A stretch of DNA of 64,000 bases, taken from positions 124,001 to 188,000 of the forward strand of contig NZ_CP126271.1 of NCBI RefSeq assembly GCF_003234655.2. The letters run 5' to 3'. This DNA comes from Curtobacterium sp. MCLR17_007 (GTDB lineage Bacteria; Actinomycetota; Actinomycetes; Actinomycetales; Microbacteriaceae). Position 1 is the stretch's first letter, and every line of letters starts with the position of its first letter. Shown piece by piece: positions 48,867-56,501 of this stretch. Both the position numbers and the translations under genes were made by a program. The notes beneath the pieces were generated by a model, which had not been told where the DNA came from, did no database searches, and worked only from the letters and a program-made list of their open reading frames with translations.

Positions 48867-50131
48867 GATTCCAAAGTGGACCGGCGACGTCGCTGCAGAA
48901 CCTTGGCGATGCAATCCCAATCTCTCTCTTCGCCGTGCCGGACCTAGATGCCGGGGCTACCGCTGGCAAGGCAATACGTGAATCAGTGCAACACCGCGGT
49001 CTCGCACCAGACCCCGCCGCCTGGGACTTTCTTGCTATCGCGTTGTCCGTGATCACTGCTGACGGCATCAGCCGTCGAGGGGATAGCCCAGATGGATGGA
49101 CGCGCGAGATCGCGATCGACATCGCCGTCAGAGAGCCAGAGGCCTGGGCCTCGCAACTTCTAGGCCTTAACCGTGCGCTGGGATTCCTGACCACGGACAG
49201 GTGGTCGCTGTCCGTCCGGGATGGAGGGGACGCGATCGACGTTCCTCTCGAGCCGTACCGTTACGACGTCGACGCGGTGGCCCTACTTTCAGGTGGCCTA
49301 GACTCTCTCATCGGTGCGATCGACCTGACCGACTTGGGCTCGAAGCTGCTCGCAACGAGCCATGTCGTGCGTGGGGATGCCGAGAAACAAGAACGTTTTG
49401 CGCGTGAGCTGGGAATCGAGCACCTGCCGCTCAATCATAACGCCAGTACTGAACGATCGGTAAAGGAGACATCTCAGCGCGCGCGATCACTGATCTTTCT
49501 CGCGTACGCCATTGTTGCCGCGACCTGCACCGACCGATATCGGGCGGGCGAGACCGTTCCGATCTATATGTGCGAGAACGGATTTATTGCTATCAATCCT
49601 CCGCTCACTACGTCGCGGATCAGCAGCCTCAGTACTCGCACCGCCCGGCCAGAGTTCCTGAACGCCATCGAGCGAATCCTTCGGAACGTCGGGCTCAACC
49701 TTCAAATCATCAACCCTTACCTTCTCAAGACGAAGGGCGAGATGATGCAGGAGTGCTCGGATCAATCGAGACTCGAGGCACTGGCCCATGTGTCGACGAG
49801 TTGCGGACGATTCCAGAGGTTCAACTACACGCACTGCGGGCGCTGCGTCCCATGCCAGATCAGACGAGCCTCGTTTCTTACTTGGGGCCACGATGATCCA
49901 ACGCGGTACTACTTCCACGAAATCGGCAAGCTAGACTCCGAACACGCTGGCTTCGACGACGTGAGATCGGTCGCAATCGCTCGCCTCGAGATCGAAGAGG
50001 CTGGATTTGATCGCTGGGTTGGGCCGACGCTCAGTTCATCCGCCTTCGCTGACCCCGCGCCGGTCGCGGCGATGCTCAAACGCGGCATGCTCGAGCTTGG
50101 AGCACTTCATGATGCTTATAGGATCAGATGA
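48863..50131 (+). CDS. qatC: QatC: QueC-like PP-loop enzyme of the Qat system
   Basis: 422 residues. The C-terminal two thirds resemble 7-cyano-7-deazaguanine synthase QueC: the ATP pyrophosphatase loop LLSGGLDSL (Ser143-Ser148) and a four-cysteine zinc site, Cys314, Cys325, Cys328 and Cys331 (HCGRCVPC). It is longer than QueC (about 230 residues) through an N-terminal extension of about 135 residues. No other queuosine genes are nearby, which supports a defence role; QueC-like proteins may modify a protein or nucleotide here. ATGA overlaps at both ends. Confidence 0.93.
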   Translation: MRFQSGPATSLQNLGDAIPISLFAVPDLDAGATAGKAIRESVQHRGLAPDPAAWDFLAIALSVITADGISRRGDSPDGWTREIAIDIAVREPEAWASQLLGLNRALGFLTTDRWSLSVRDGGDAIDVPLEPYRYDVDAVALLSGGLDSLIGAIDLTDLGSKLLATSHVVRGDAEKQERFARELGIEHLPLNHNASTERSVKETSQRARSLIFLAYAIVAATCTDRYRAGETVPIYMCENGFIAINPPLTTSRISSLSTRTARPEFLNAIERILRNVGLNLQIINPYLLKTKGEMMQECSDQSRLEALAHVSTSCGRFQRFNYTHCGRCVPCQIRRASFLTWGHDDPTRYYFHEIGKLDSEHAGFDDVRSVAIARLEIEEAGFDRWVGPTLSSSAFADPAPVAAMLKRGMLELGALHDAYRIR

Positions 50132-50859
50132 TCGACTTTCATTGCCATCTAGACCTCTATCCGAACCCCGACCCTGTCGCCACAGCTGCGTTCGAACGAA
50201 ATGTGGGGATCGTATCGGTCACCACGACGCCCTCTGCTTGGCCGGGAACAGCAGAACTGGGTAGTAAGTATCCTCACGTTCGAACAGCTCTAGGCTTGCA
50301 CCCTCAACTGGCCGAAGAGCGCGAACATGAACTGTGGCAGTTCGATCGATATCTCGTCGAAACTGACTTCGTCGGGGAGGTAGGACTCGACGGATCTCCC
50401 GATCTCCGCGCAACACGGGACGCTCAACTACGCGTCTTTCGACACATTTTGCGGAGTGCCCGCGAGGCGGGGGGAAAGACGGTGACCGTTCACAGCAGGC
50501 GGGCTGCCAGCGCTGTCCTCGATGAACTTGAGGTTCTGCCTCCCGGTCTGGTGATTTTGCACTGGTTTTCCGGGACAGCTGGTGAGGCGCGGCGGGCGTC
50601 AGAAGCAGGTCACTACTTCAGTGTTGGTCCTGCGATGCTCAGGGGAGCAAAGGGCCGCAGCCTCTTGAGCACGATTCCTCGCGATCGGATCCTGCTCGAG
50701 ACTGACGGACCGTTTACTCGGATCAACGGCAGGTCTCTGATTCCGACGGACATTCAGGACTGTCTTGAAGAGCTGTCGCACTTTTGGGGCCTTCCTCTGA
50801 CCGACGCGCGTCTCGTCGTTCGCGAGAACGAACGACGTGTGCTCGCAACTTCAAATTAG
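50128..50859 (+). CDS. qatD: QatD: TatD-like metal-dependent nuclease of the Qat system
   Basis: 243-residue TIM-barrel metallohydrolase. Metal ligands are seen as MIDFHCHLDL (two His), GEVGLDG (Glu), TVHSRRAA (His), LHWFSG (His) and LLETDGPF (Asp), so the full TatD site is present. TatD enzymes are Mg-dependent DNases; in Qat this is the presumed effector. It is the last gene of the four-gene overlapping operon and is followed by a strong terminator. Confidence 0.93.
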   Translation: MIDFHCHLDLYPNPDPVATAAFERNVGIVSVTTTPSAWPGTAELGSKYPHVRTALGLHPQLAEEREHELWQFDRYLVETDFVGEVGLDGSPDLRATRDAQLRVFRHILRSAREAGGKTVTVHSRRAASAVLDELEVLPPGLVILHWFSGTAGEARRASEAGHYFSVGPAMLRGAKGRSLLSTIPRDRILLETDGPFTRINGRSLIPTDIQDCLEELSHFWGLPLTDARLVVRENERRVLATSN

Positions 50860-50946
50860 GAACCGTTCCGTATCCGGCGGGCTGGAGGCGGAGGGGATGA
50901 CGTCGCGGCAGATCGAACATAAGAGCTTCAAATCGGCAGCAACGAG

Positions 50947-50983
50947 AACAGCCGGCCACCCGTCTGGGTGGCCGGCTGTTTTG
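50947..50983 (+). terminator. Terminator, qat operon and lsr2
   Basis: 15-bp stem aacagccggccaccc with loop gtct, then ttt. It lies between qatD (+) and convergent lsr2 (-). Confidence 0.9.
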
Positions 50984-50997
50984 CGTGGGGAGTGGCG

Positions 50998-51342
50998 TCA
51001 GTGTGCGGCGTCGTACGCGTTGCGGACGACCTGGCCGATTCGGCCGCGCGAGGAGACCTCGTGGCCGTTCGCGTTGGCCCACTCGCGGATCTTCGCGAGC
51101 TCGTCCGAGTTCCCGCGCTTGGGCGCGCTGCCGCTGCTGGTCCGCCCGGACCGGCCGCTCACCTTGCGAGCGGCGGCAACGTAGTCAGAGAACGCTTCGC
51201 GGAGCGCGTCAGCGTTGTCGTCAGTCAGGTCGATCTCGTAGTTGCTGCTGTCGAAACCGAAGGTGACGGTACGGCCCTTGTCGTCTTCAATGGTGTCGCC
51301 GGTGAGGTCATCGACGAGGTGCGTGGTGACTTTCTGCGCCAT
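50998..51342 (-). CDS. lsr2: Lsr2-family nucleoid protein
   Basis: 114 residues; bridges and silences AT-rich, often foreign, DNA. The N-terminal dimerisation domain (VTTHLVDDLTGDTIEDDKG, VTFGFDSSNYEIDLT) and a C-terminal domain with the minor-groove RGR motif (SSRGRIGQVV) are intact. Its place beside the low-GC Qat operon suggests an island-borne silencer; whether it is the main chromosomal Lsr2 or an extra copy cannot be told from this window. Confidence 0.94.
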   Translation of the reverse strand: MAQKVTTHLVDDLTGDTIEDDKGRTVTFGFDSSNYEIDLTDDNADALREAFSDYVAAARKVSGRSGRTSSGSAPKRGNSDELAKIREWANANGHEVSSRGRIGQVVRNAYDAAH

Positions 51343-51432
51343 GGGAACGCCGCCTTTCAGTAGGGAGTGTTCGTCTACTGTCGCAGACTGATGCTCGTCC
51401 CTGTCCGACCAGTAGCGGTTGTGGCTCCTTTT

Positions 51433-52491
51433 TCAGCCTGGGAAGACCAGCGGTCGCAGAGCGAGGCGGACCAGTAGAGGGCCTTCCTCGTCTTGGTGCT
51501 GAAATGTGAAGGCAATCTCGTCCGGGGTGGCGTGAGAACGAATCAGCACGAGGCTCGCCCGTTCCATCGCTCGGACGAACCCGTACTCGGCTTCGCTGCT
51601 CCGTTCGTGCTGAAAGATCTCGAGCACGATTCCGGGCGACTTGGAGTAGACGTGGATTCCCATGTGGGGCAAGGCGTATATCGCTCCGATGTGACGTATC
51701 AGGATGCTTCCGTACCGGGTGCGGTACCTCGCTTCGACGGGGACCCATGCCGCTTCCTCCGCGGTCACGCGGCCACCCTTCGAGTAGTAGCTACCCGGTG
51801 TGCCGGTATCGAGCGCCCTGACCGCATCGCTCCAGTCATGATGCGACACTCCTGCAAGGATGACGGCTGCGTCGATGCCCTCCCGGAACAAGACGACGCC
51901 CCGGTTACTCGGCCCGAACCGTAAAGCGGGGATGCCGTTCCGCCAGGTGCCGTCGTCGAATTGAGGGGTAAGCGACGCAGCGAGCTTTGGGATGTCGAGT
52001 CCTGTGCCCGGATGGATGATCAAGACTTGCTGGCCGGGTTCGACGTACTGGATGGAGTGCTCGGTGCTCCCGGGGGTGTGGCCGGATGCGATCGTCCACA
52101 GGCGGTCGAAGATGGCGCTCTCGAAGACCCACTGTTCCGTGGACGGCGTCATGAGTTTCGAGTCCGCGTGCAGGAGCTCGCTCGCTCGCTGTTCCGTCAT
52201 GCCGGTTAATTCGCTCAACGTTTCCGTATTCACGGACCAGATCGTTGCACCTGTTGGCAAGGCGCGCAACGTCGAGAGGTTGAACGGAGCGCGGATTACG
52301 AATTCTCGTTCGTATACGAGGAGATTTGGCAATGTTTCCCGCTTTCGACATAGCGACGGGAGCGCGACGTGCAAAGCCCGAACCTCACGCTCGAGGTCAG
52401 CCTCAGGTTTCTCAACCTGCCCAATCACGTACGCGCCCCTCGATTCCCGGATGATTCGCAGGAATATCAGACAATGCTCGTTGACGAGCAT
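51433..52491 (-). CDS. Hypothetical protein, 352 aa
   Basis: Not recognised. It is a soluble alpha/beta protein without signal peptide or membrane helix. Features include TIWSVNTETLSELTGMTEQR in the first third (helical, HTH-like in character), a middle part with HDWSDAVRALDTGTPGSYYS, and VEARYRTRYGSILIRHIGAI. It is divergent from the ParS-like genes by 95 bp and may share their control. Only the first ATG at 52491 is offered as start; there is no clear ribosome-binding site. Confidence 0.6.
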   Translation of the reverse strand: MLVNEHCLIFLRIIRESRGAYVIGQVEKPEADLEREVRALHVALPSLCRKRETLPNLLVYEREFVIRAPFNLSTLRALPTGATIWSVNTETLSELTGMTEQRASELLHADSKLMTPSTEQWVFESAIFDRLWTIASGHTPGSTEHSIQYVEPGQQVLIIHPGTGLDIPKLAASLTPQFDDGTWRNGIPALRFGPSNRGVVLFREGIDAAVILAGVSHHDWSDAVRALDTGTPGSYYSKGGRVTAEEAAWVPVEARYRTRYGSILIRHIGAIYALPHMGIHVYSKSPGIVLEIFQHERSSEAEYGFVRAMERASLVLIRSHATPDEIAFTFQHQDEEGPLLVRLALRPLVFPG

Positions 52492-52585
52492 AAATTGCAG
52501 GTCGCTCTGCTCCAGAGAGCGCTTCGCGAGAGCGGAGCCGCCCTACGGTGTCCGCGGTGGAGAACTGGGCGGGCATCCTCGAGGG

Positions 52586-52795
52586 ATGTTGATAGACGAA
52601 CTCCGCCTGCGGTTCATGCGGCGGCAGCTCGGTATTGGGTGGGCTCGTCGGCGGTCGCCGTCCCTCGGTTGCATGATCACGCCGCACCCAGACACGTTTA
52701 TCGGCGGCCGGCCGGCGACGCCCGTCGACTGGATTACCGCAGGCCAGGACGTGCAGCCGCTGCTCGACCTGCTTCGGATACGGCGTCGGACGTGA
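52586..52795 (+). CDS. Short ParS/DUF2384-like fragment
   Basis: 69 residues. The C-terminal half (FIGGRPATPVDWITAGQDVQ, then LLDLL) resembles the C-terminal toxin-binding motif of ParS/MbcA-type antitoxins, where GGR..P..WL..G.D is conserved. The N-terminal HTH part is missing, so it may be a remnant or a minimal antitoxin. It ends 5 bp before the next gene, which carries a similar motif. Confidence 0.5.
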   Translation: MLIDELRLRFMRRQLGIGWARRRSPSLGCMITPHPDTFIGGRPATPVDWITAGQDVQPLLDLLRIRRRT

Positions 52796-52800
52796 GGGGC

Positions 52801-53748
52801 ATGCCACCGGCCAGCCCCTCAGACTCCGAGTCGTGGGAGGGCAAGGCTCCTCGAACGGCAGGGCCGCAGGTCACCGATCCGGTGCTGGTCGGCCTTCTGG
52901 AAGCGATCCACTCCGGGTCGCTGCGTCCGTCTGAAGCGATGGCGCTGACGCGGGACCACATCAGAACCAGCCGCCCTAACAACGCCGACGACGCAACAGC
53001 CACGCGAGCGATCGCGCTAGCGGATGCCGCCCATGGCGCTGAGGGGATCGCCGTCATCGATCCGTATGCCCGTGAAGTCGCGCGGTGGGTCGCCGAGGGA
53101 CGGATGAGCGGCGACGAAGCGGTTGCCTTCGTTGACGCACTCGTCGATGCCGGTGCATACCTCGCGGATCTGGATGGGCAGCCAGGCGCGGGCTACCAGG
53201 CTGCGATTGCGCAACTGGGCGTCGATCCGATGGGAGGGGTCGAACGCGGCGACGTCCGGAAGCCCGTGCGCTCGGCTCGCCGTCCCGAGGATCCCCAGTC
53301 GGAAGATGGACGCCTAGCGAAGTCCGTCACTTCGGCGCCTAGCGACCTGGGTGCCGCGCAGTTCCCCTCCGACTCAGGCCTGAACACGCTCTTTGACCGG
53401 ATCGGGCCGTTCTATGACGCCGCTGGCCTACGGGACTCGTTTCACATCAGTAGCGAGGCAGTTGACGCGCAGGTTCGAAGCGGAGGACTGATCGCCGTTG
53501 TGACTGCGGACGGCTTCCGCCTCTTCCCCGCGTTCCAATTCAATGCAGTGGGCCGGCCCCTCCCTCGACTGCACGAGGTGCTCGCGGGGCTTGATCCGAC
53601 TCAGGTCGACCCATGGGGCGACGCCGTCTGGCTGAACGCTCCGAGCGATGACCTCGACGGCCTCACCCCCGCAGCCACGCTACGAACCGCACGAGCCGAC
53701 GACGTGATCCGCCTCGCCCGTCAAGCAGGAGCCTTCCGATTTGGATGA
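52801..53748 (+). CDS. ParS/MbcA-like (DUF2384-type) protein with long N-terminal region
   Basis: 315 residues. About residues 1-195 are an Ala/Asp-rich helical region (including VARWVAEGRMSGDEAVAFVD, reminiscent of antitoxin helices). Residues from about 200 on match the HTH plus toxin-binding plan: IGPFYDAAGLRDSFHISSEA, a wing reading TADGFRLFPAFQF, then DPWGDAVWLNAPSDDLDGLT. Antitoxins of this type usually pair with a RES-domain toxin, but none is seen nearby. The next gene is a phosphoesterase. Confidence 0.65.
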   Translation: MPPASPSDSESWEGKAPRTAGPQVTDPVLVGLLEAIHSGSLRPSEAMALTRDHIRTSRPNNADDATATRAIALADAAHGAEGIAVIDPYAREVARWVAEGRMSGDEAVAFVDALVDAGAYLADLDGQPGAGYQAAIAQLGVDPMGGVERGDVRKPVRSARRPEDPQSEDGRLAKSVTSAPSDLGAAQFPSDSGLNTLFDRIGPFYDAAGLRDSFHISSEAVDAQVRSGGLIAVVTADGFRLFPAFQFNAVGRPLPRLHEVLAGLDPTQVDPWGDAVWLNAPSDDLDGLTPAATLRTARADDVIRLARQAGAFRFG

Positions 53749-53939
53749 AGCATGTCGGGCGGCAGCGTGCTGGCGCACTTCGCCGGCCGGACCGTTGAGA
53801 TACGGACGCGACCCGATGCGAGCCTCGTCGACGGCGATCGCTTCGACGGCCCATGTGCCTGTCGTCTGCATCACGGCGTCGAGGATCAGGTGGGCCACCT
53901 CCTGTCGCCTCCACCGCATCCACGACGCCCGAGTCTCCG

Positions 53940-54827
53940 ATGGTTGACCGGCATCAGCGTGTTGATGAGCGCATCGGGGTACTGGGTGATCCCCACGCAG
54001 ACCTGCAGTGGATCAAGCTCGCAATCCGGAACCTTCACCGTGCCGGCATTCGGCAGATTCATGTGCTTGGCGACTTCGGCTTCCTCTCCACTGGCAGCCG
54101 GCACGAGCTCGACCGGCTCCGGCTGCTCACGATGCAGCTCGAGTCCCGGGACATGTTCTTGTACGTCACGGGCGGGAACCACGAGGGGTACCCAGCACTG
54201 CAGCGCTTGTTCCCGGTGGACGAATGGGGGTACCGGAGGCTCTCACGGCGGATCATCTGGCTCCCGCGCGGATGGCACGGAACAACCGCTGTCAGCACAG
54301 TCGTTGCAAGCCTCGGCGGCGCCAACAGCATCAACCGCGGCCGCCGTAACCCGTCGGTGTCAGGACACGTCGCTACCTGGCACCCGGAGGAACAGATCAC
54401 CGAACACGACCTTGAGATGCTCGGATCGGGTCCGGTGGACATCCTTCTCGGCCACGACGCACCCATCAGCAAAGCACACAAGCGGCACACGGCAAGACAA
54501 CGACGAGCCTGGACTCCCGACGGCCTCGCCTACGCCGCAACCGGCCAAGCCATGTTCCACCGCAGTGTCCACCAAGTCCGCCCGAAACTTGTCCTATCCG
54601 GGCACTACCACCACTACCTCGACACCACCGTGCGGCTCCAACCACACGGCGGCGAAAGCGCCACGGTCCGGAGCGTGATCCTGGACCGCAACCGCACCGC
54701 CCACAGTGTCGGCATCGTCCACGTCGATCAGCTCGAGGTCGACCTACGGCCTGCCCTGCCGCCTGGCCTCCGACGTGACCGCACCCCCGCAGGGAAGGGC
54801 GATTCGCTGCCTCACCGGCGCCGCTGA
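53940..54827 (+). CDS. Calcineurin-like metallophosphoesterase
   Basis: 295 residues. All five metallophosphoesterase blocks are present: GVLGDPHAD, VLGDFGFL, VTGGNHEG, LLGHDAP and SGHYHHYLD, giving the two-metal site. The fold covers PPPs, nucleotidases and Mre11-like nucleases; the subgroup is not clear. The start at 53940 is the first ATG before the first block. It lies 190 bp after the ParS-like gene on the same strand and could be its partner. Confidence 0.82.
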   Translation: MVDRHQRVDERIGVLGDPHADLQWIKLAIRNLHRAGIRQIHVLGDFGFLSTGSRHELDRLRLLTMQLESRDMFLYVTGGNHEGYPALQRLFPVDEWGYRRLSRRIIWLPRGWHGTTAVSTVVASLGGANSINRGRRNPSVSGHVATWHPEEQITEHDLEMLGSGPVDILLGHDAPISKAHKRHTARQRRAWTPDGLAYAATGQAMFHRSVHQVRPKLVLSGHYHHYLDTTVRLQPHGGESATVRSVILDRNRTAHSVGIVHVDQLEVDLRPALPPGLRRDRTPAGKGDSLPHRRR

Positions 54828-54829
54828 CT

Positions 54830-55155
54830 TCGAGAGCCGCATCCGCATCCGCGAGACGAGAAGCTCGAGCCAGCCGCGTTTCGCGAATGACGCGGCTTGC
54901 ATAGCCCGTGGCGAGCACGGAAAAGTTGTAGAAGCCGTGCAGGAGCATCGCTCCGATGAGGGTGCCCGCGACGCGGCGGAGGACATAAAGGCCGGTTCCG
55001 AAGGGGGACAGCGCTGAACCCCCGGAAGCTCATCGACCCAGATCCTGCTCGGCAAGAGCATGAGCGCCGTGGATCAGCCCAAACGCCAGCGACGACAGGA
55101 GCCATACCCATCCCTCGTCCAGCCGGGAACGCAGGCCGGTGAGGGTCCTGGGGTC
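54830..55155 (-). pseudogene. Broken CPBP-family membrane protease remnant
   Basis: On the minus strand one frame reads WLLSSLAFGLIHGAHALAEQ and stops at 55030; another frame then reads GTGLYVLRRVAGTLIGAMLL followed by HGFYNFSVL. Together these are conserved motifs of CPBP intramembrane metalloproteases (F-x-x-x-H and H-x-x-x-N), but the reading frame is interrupted and the N-terminal part is missing. Confidence 0.7.
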
Positions 55156-55385
55156 ATTTGATGGCGCGGTTTCAAGATTGAGCCAGGAAGCGTGGTGTCA
55201 TTCGGTGGCGCGGGGTCGAGATTGAGCCAGGAAGCGTGGGATCATTTGGTGGCGGGCGGTGGAGACTGAGCCCCGAACCGTGGGGCCATTGGTGGCGCGC
55301 GGTCGGAATTGAGCCCGGAACCGTGGGGTCATTTGGTGGCGCGCGGTCGAGATTGACCCCAAACCGTGGGGTCATTTGGTGGCGG
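55149..55385. repeat. 43-44 bp tandem repeat array, about 5.5 copies
   Basis: Units start at about 55149, 55192, 55236, 55280, 55323 and 55366 (last truncated). Consensus parts are gtggggtcatttggtggc, cgcggtcgagattgagcc and ggaacc. Divergence between units is low. There are no spacers, so it is not CRISPR. It sits directly against the CPBP relic. Confidence 0.8.
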
Positions 55386-55451
55386 TCACGTTCCGGGTCA
55401 TCCTCAACGGGCGTGCTCGAGCGGTTGCCAGTGGCTGCGCGTGTGCGCGTT

Positions 55452-55688
55452 TCAGGCTTCGCCGTCGCGGAGCCGTTGTTCGACGCGGCCGTGGACCACG
55501 TCAGAGTAGCCATTCCGCTCGATTTCACGGCGGATGAGGACTCGTATCGACATACCTGCGTCGTGCTGACGCTCCCACCAATCGAGTACGGACGTGTCGA
55601 CCTTCGGGTCGAGATTCGCTTGCGCTCGGACGTACGGACCGTGCTCTCCGTGCTGGCCATCGTGTCCTCTTCCGATCAGGGGTCTCAC
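55452..55688 (-). CDS. Small hypothetical protein, possibly frameshifted
   Basis: The minus frame ends with ANLDPKVDTSVLDWWERQHD and SIRVLIRREIERNGYSDVV, a ribbon-helix-helix-like pattern seen in plasmid and phage small proteins. GTG 55688 can start this frame, but a more natural N-terminus (ATG, MASTESTVRTSE) lies in a different frame, so one frameshift may separate start and body. The function is unknown. Confidence 0.4.
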   Translation of the reverse strand: MRPLIGRGHDGQHGEHGPYVRAQANLDPKVDTSVLDWWERQHDAGMSIRVLIRREIERNGYSDVVHGRVEQRLRDGEA

Positions 55689-55799
55689 CCCAGTGTCCCG
55701 TCCGCGTCGAGTGCCGTTATAACGACAAGCCGATCCATCCGCGTTCGCGCCCCGAGATGGGGGTTCGTGCCGCGGTCGCGACTCTGACTGGATGGACGC

Positions 55800-56441
55800 A
55801 TGGATACGCACGAGGGGAACGCGGCCGGCACGTCGGCGCAGCGTGAGTACGAGCGCCGGCGGGCGAAGGACGAGGCGAAGGTCCGGGAGACGTGGGGGAG
55901 TGGACGCATCGGCAGCATCGCGGTGGCCCTGTCGTCGGAGCGCCAGAGCACGACGGCGTGGAAGTCCGGCGCGACGGGGGAGTCGAAGGTTGGAGCTCAC
56001 CTCGAGGCGATCGCCTCGGACCGGATCATCGTGCTGCACGACCGCCGCATTCCGCGGGCCAAGGCGAACATCGACCACATCGTCGTCACCCGCGCCGGCG
56101 TCTGGGTCGTCGATGCCAAGCGGTACCAGGACAAGCGGCCCGAGTTGCGCGTCGAGGGCGGTCTGTTCCGACCACGCGTCGAGAAGCTCATCGTCGGCGG
56201 TGACCGCACGAAGCTCGTCGACGGGGTGCTCCGTCAGGTGTCGCTCGTGAGGGAGATGCTCGGCCAGCAGGTGGGCGCCGTCCCCGTGACCGGTGCGCTC
56301 TGCTTCGTCGACGCCGACTGGCCGATGTTCGGCGGCTCGTTCCGCATTCGTGGCGTTGAGGTGCTGTGGCCGAAGAAGCTCGTCAGTTCCCGCGACCGAA
56401 GTCGCTGCTGTGAGCCGCTTCGCTCTGTGTCATCCTTCTGA
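55800..56441 (+). CDS. NERD-domain nuclease-related protein
   Basis: 213 residues with the nuclease-related domain: GATGESKVGAHLEAIA, IPRAKANIDHIVVTRAGVWV and VVDAKRYQDKR, giving the Asp/Lys restriction-endonuclease-like core. The conserved body stops at about GVEVLWPKKLV; the last 20 residues are unlike relatives and another frame continues with a more plausible tail, so the 3' end may be frameshifted. NERD proteins are often mobile or defence-linked; the function is unproven. Confidence 0.75.
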   Translation: MDTHEGNAAGTSAQREYERRRAKDEAKVRETWGSGRIGSIAVALSSERQSTTAWKSGATGESKVGAHLEAIASDRIIVLHDRRIPRAKANIDHIVVTRAGVWVVDAKRYQDKRPELRVEGGLFRPRVEKLIVGGDRTKLVDGVLRQVSLVREMLGQQVGAVPVTGALCFVDADWPMFGGSFRIRGVEVLWPKKLVSSRDRSRCCEPLRSVSSF

Positions 56442-56501
56442 CTTCGCTATGTGGCGTGATCGCGTCCCGGTAGACGAGCCCGATGCGGTCACGCGGAAGG
56501 A

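Noticed and set aside
48863..50131. Housekeeping queuosine gene queC
   Set aside because: The protein is almost twice the QueC length, overlaps qatB and qatD, and no queD, queE or queF is nearby.
53680..53919. 79-residue minus-strand frame (HLILDAVMQTTGTWAVEAIA)
   Set aside because: It looks somewhat protein-like but overlaps the end of the ParS-like gene and has no recognisable family or start signal.
55149..55385. CRISPR array
   Set aside because: Units are directly adjacent with no unique spacers and no cas genes are present.
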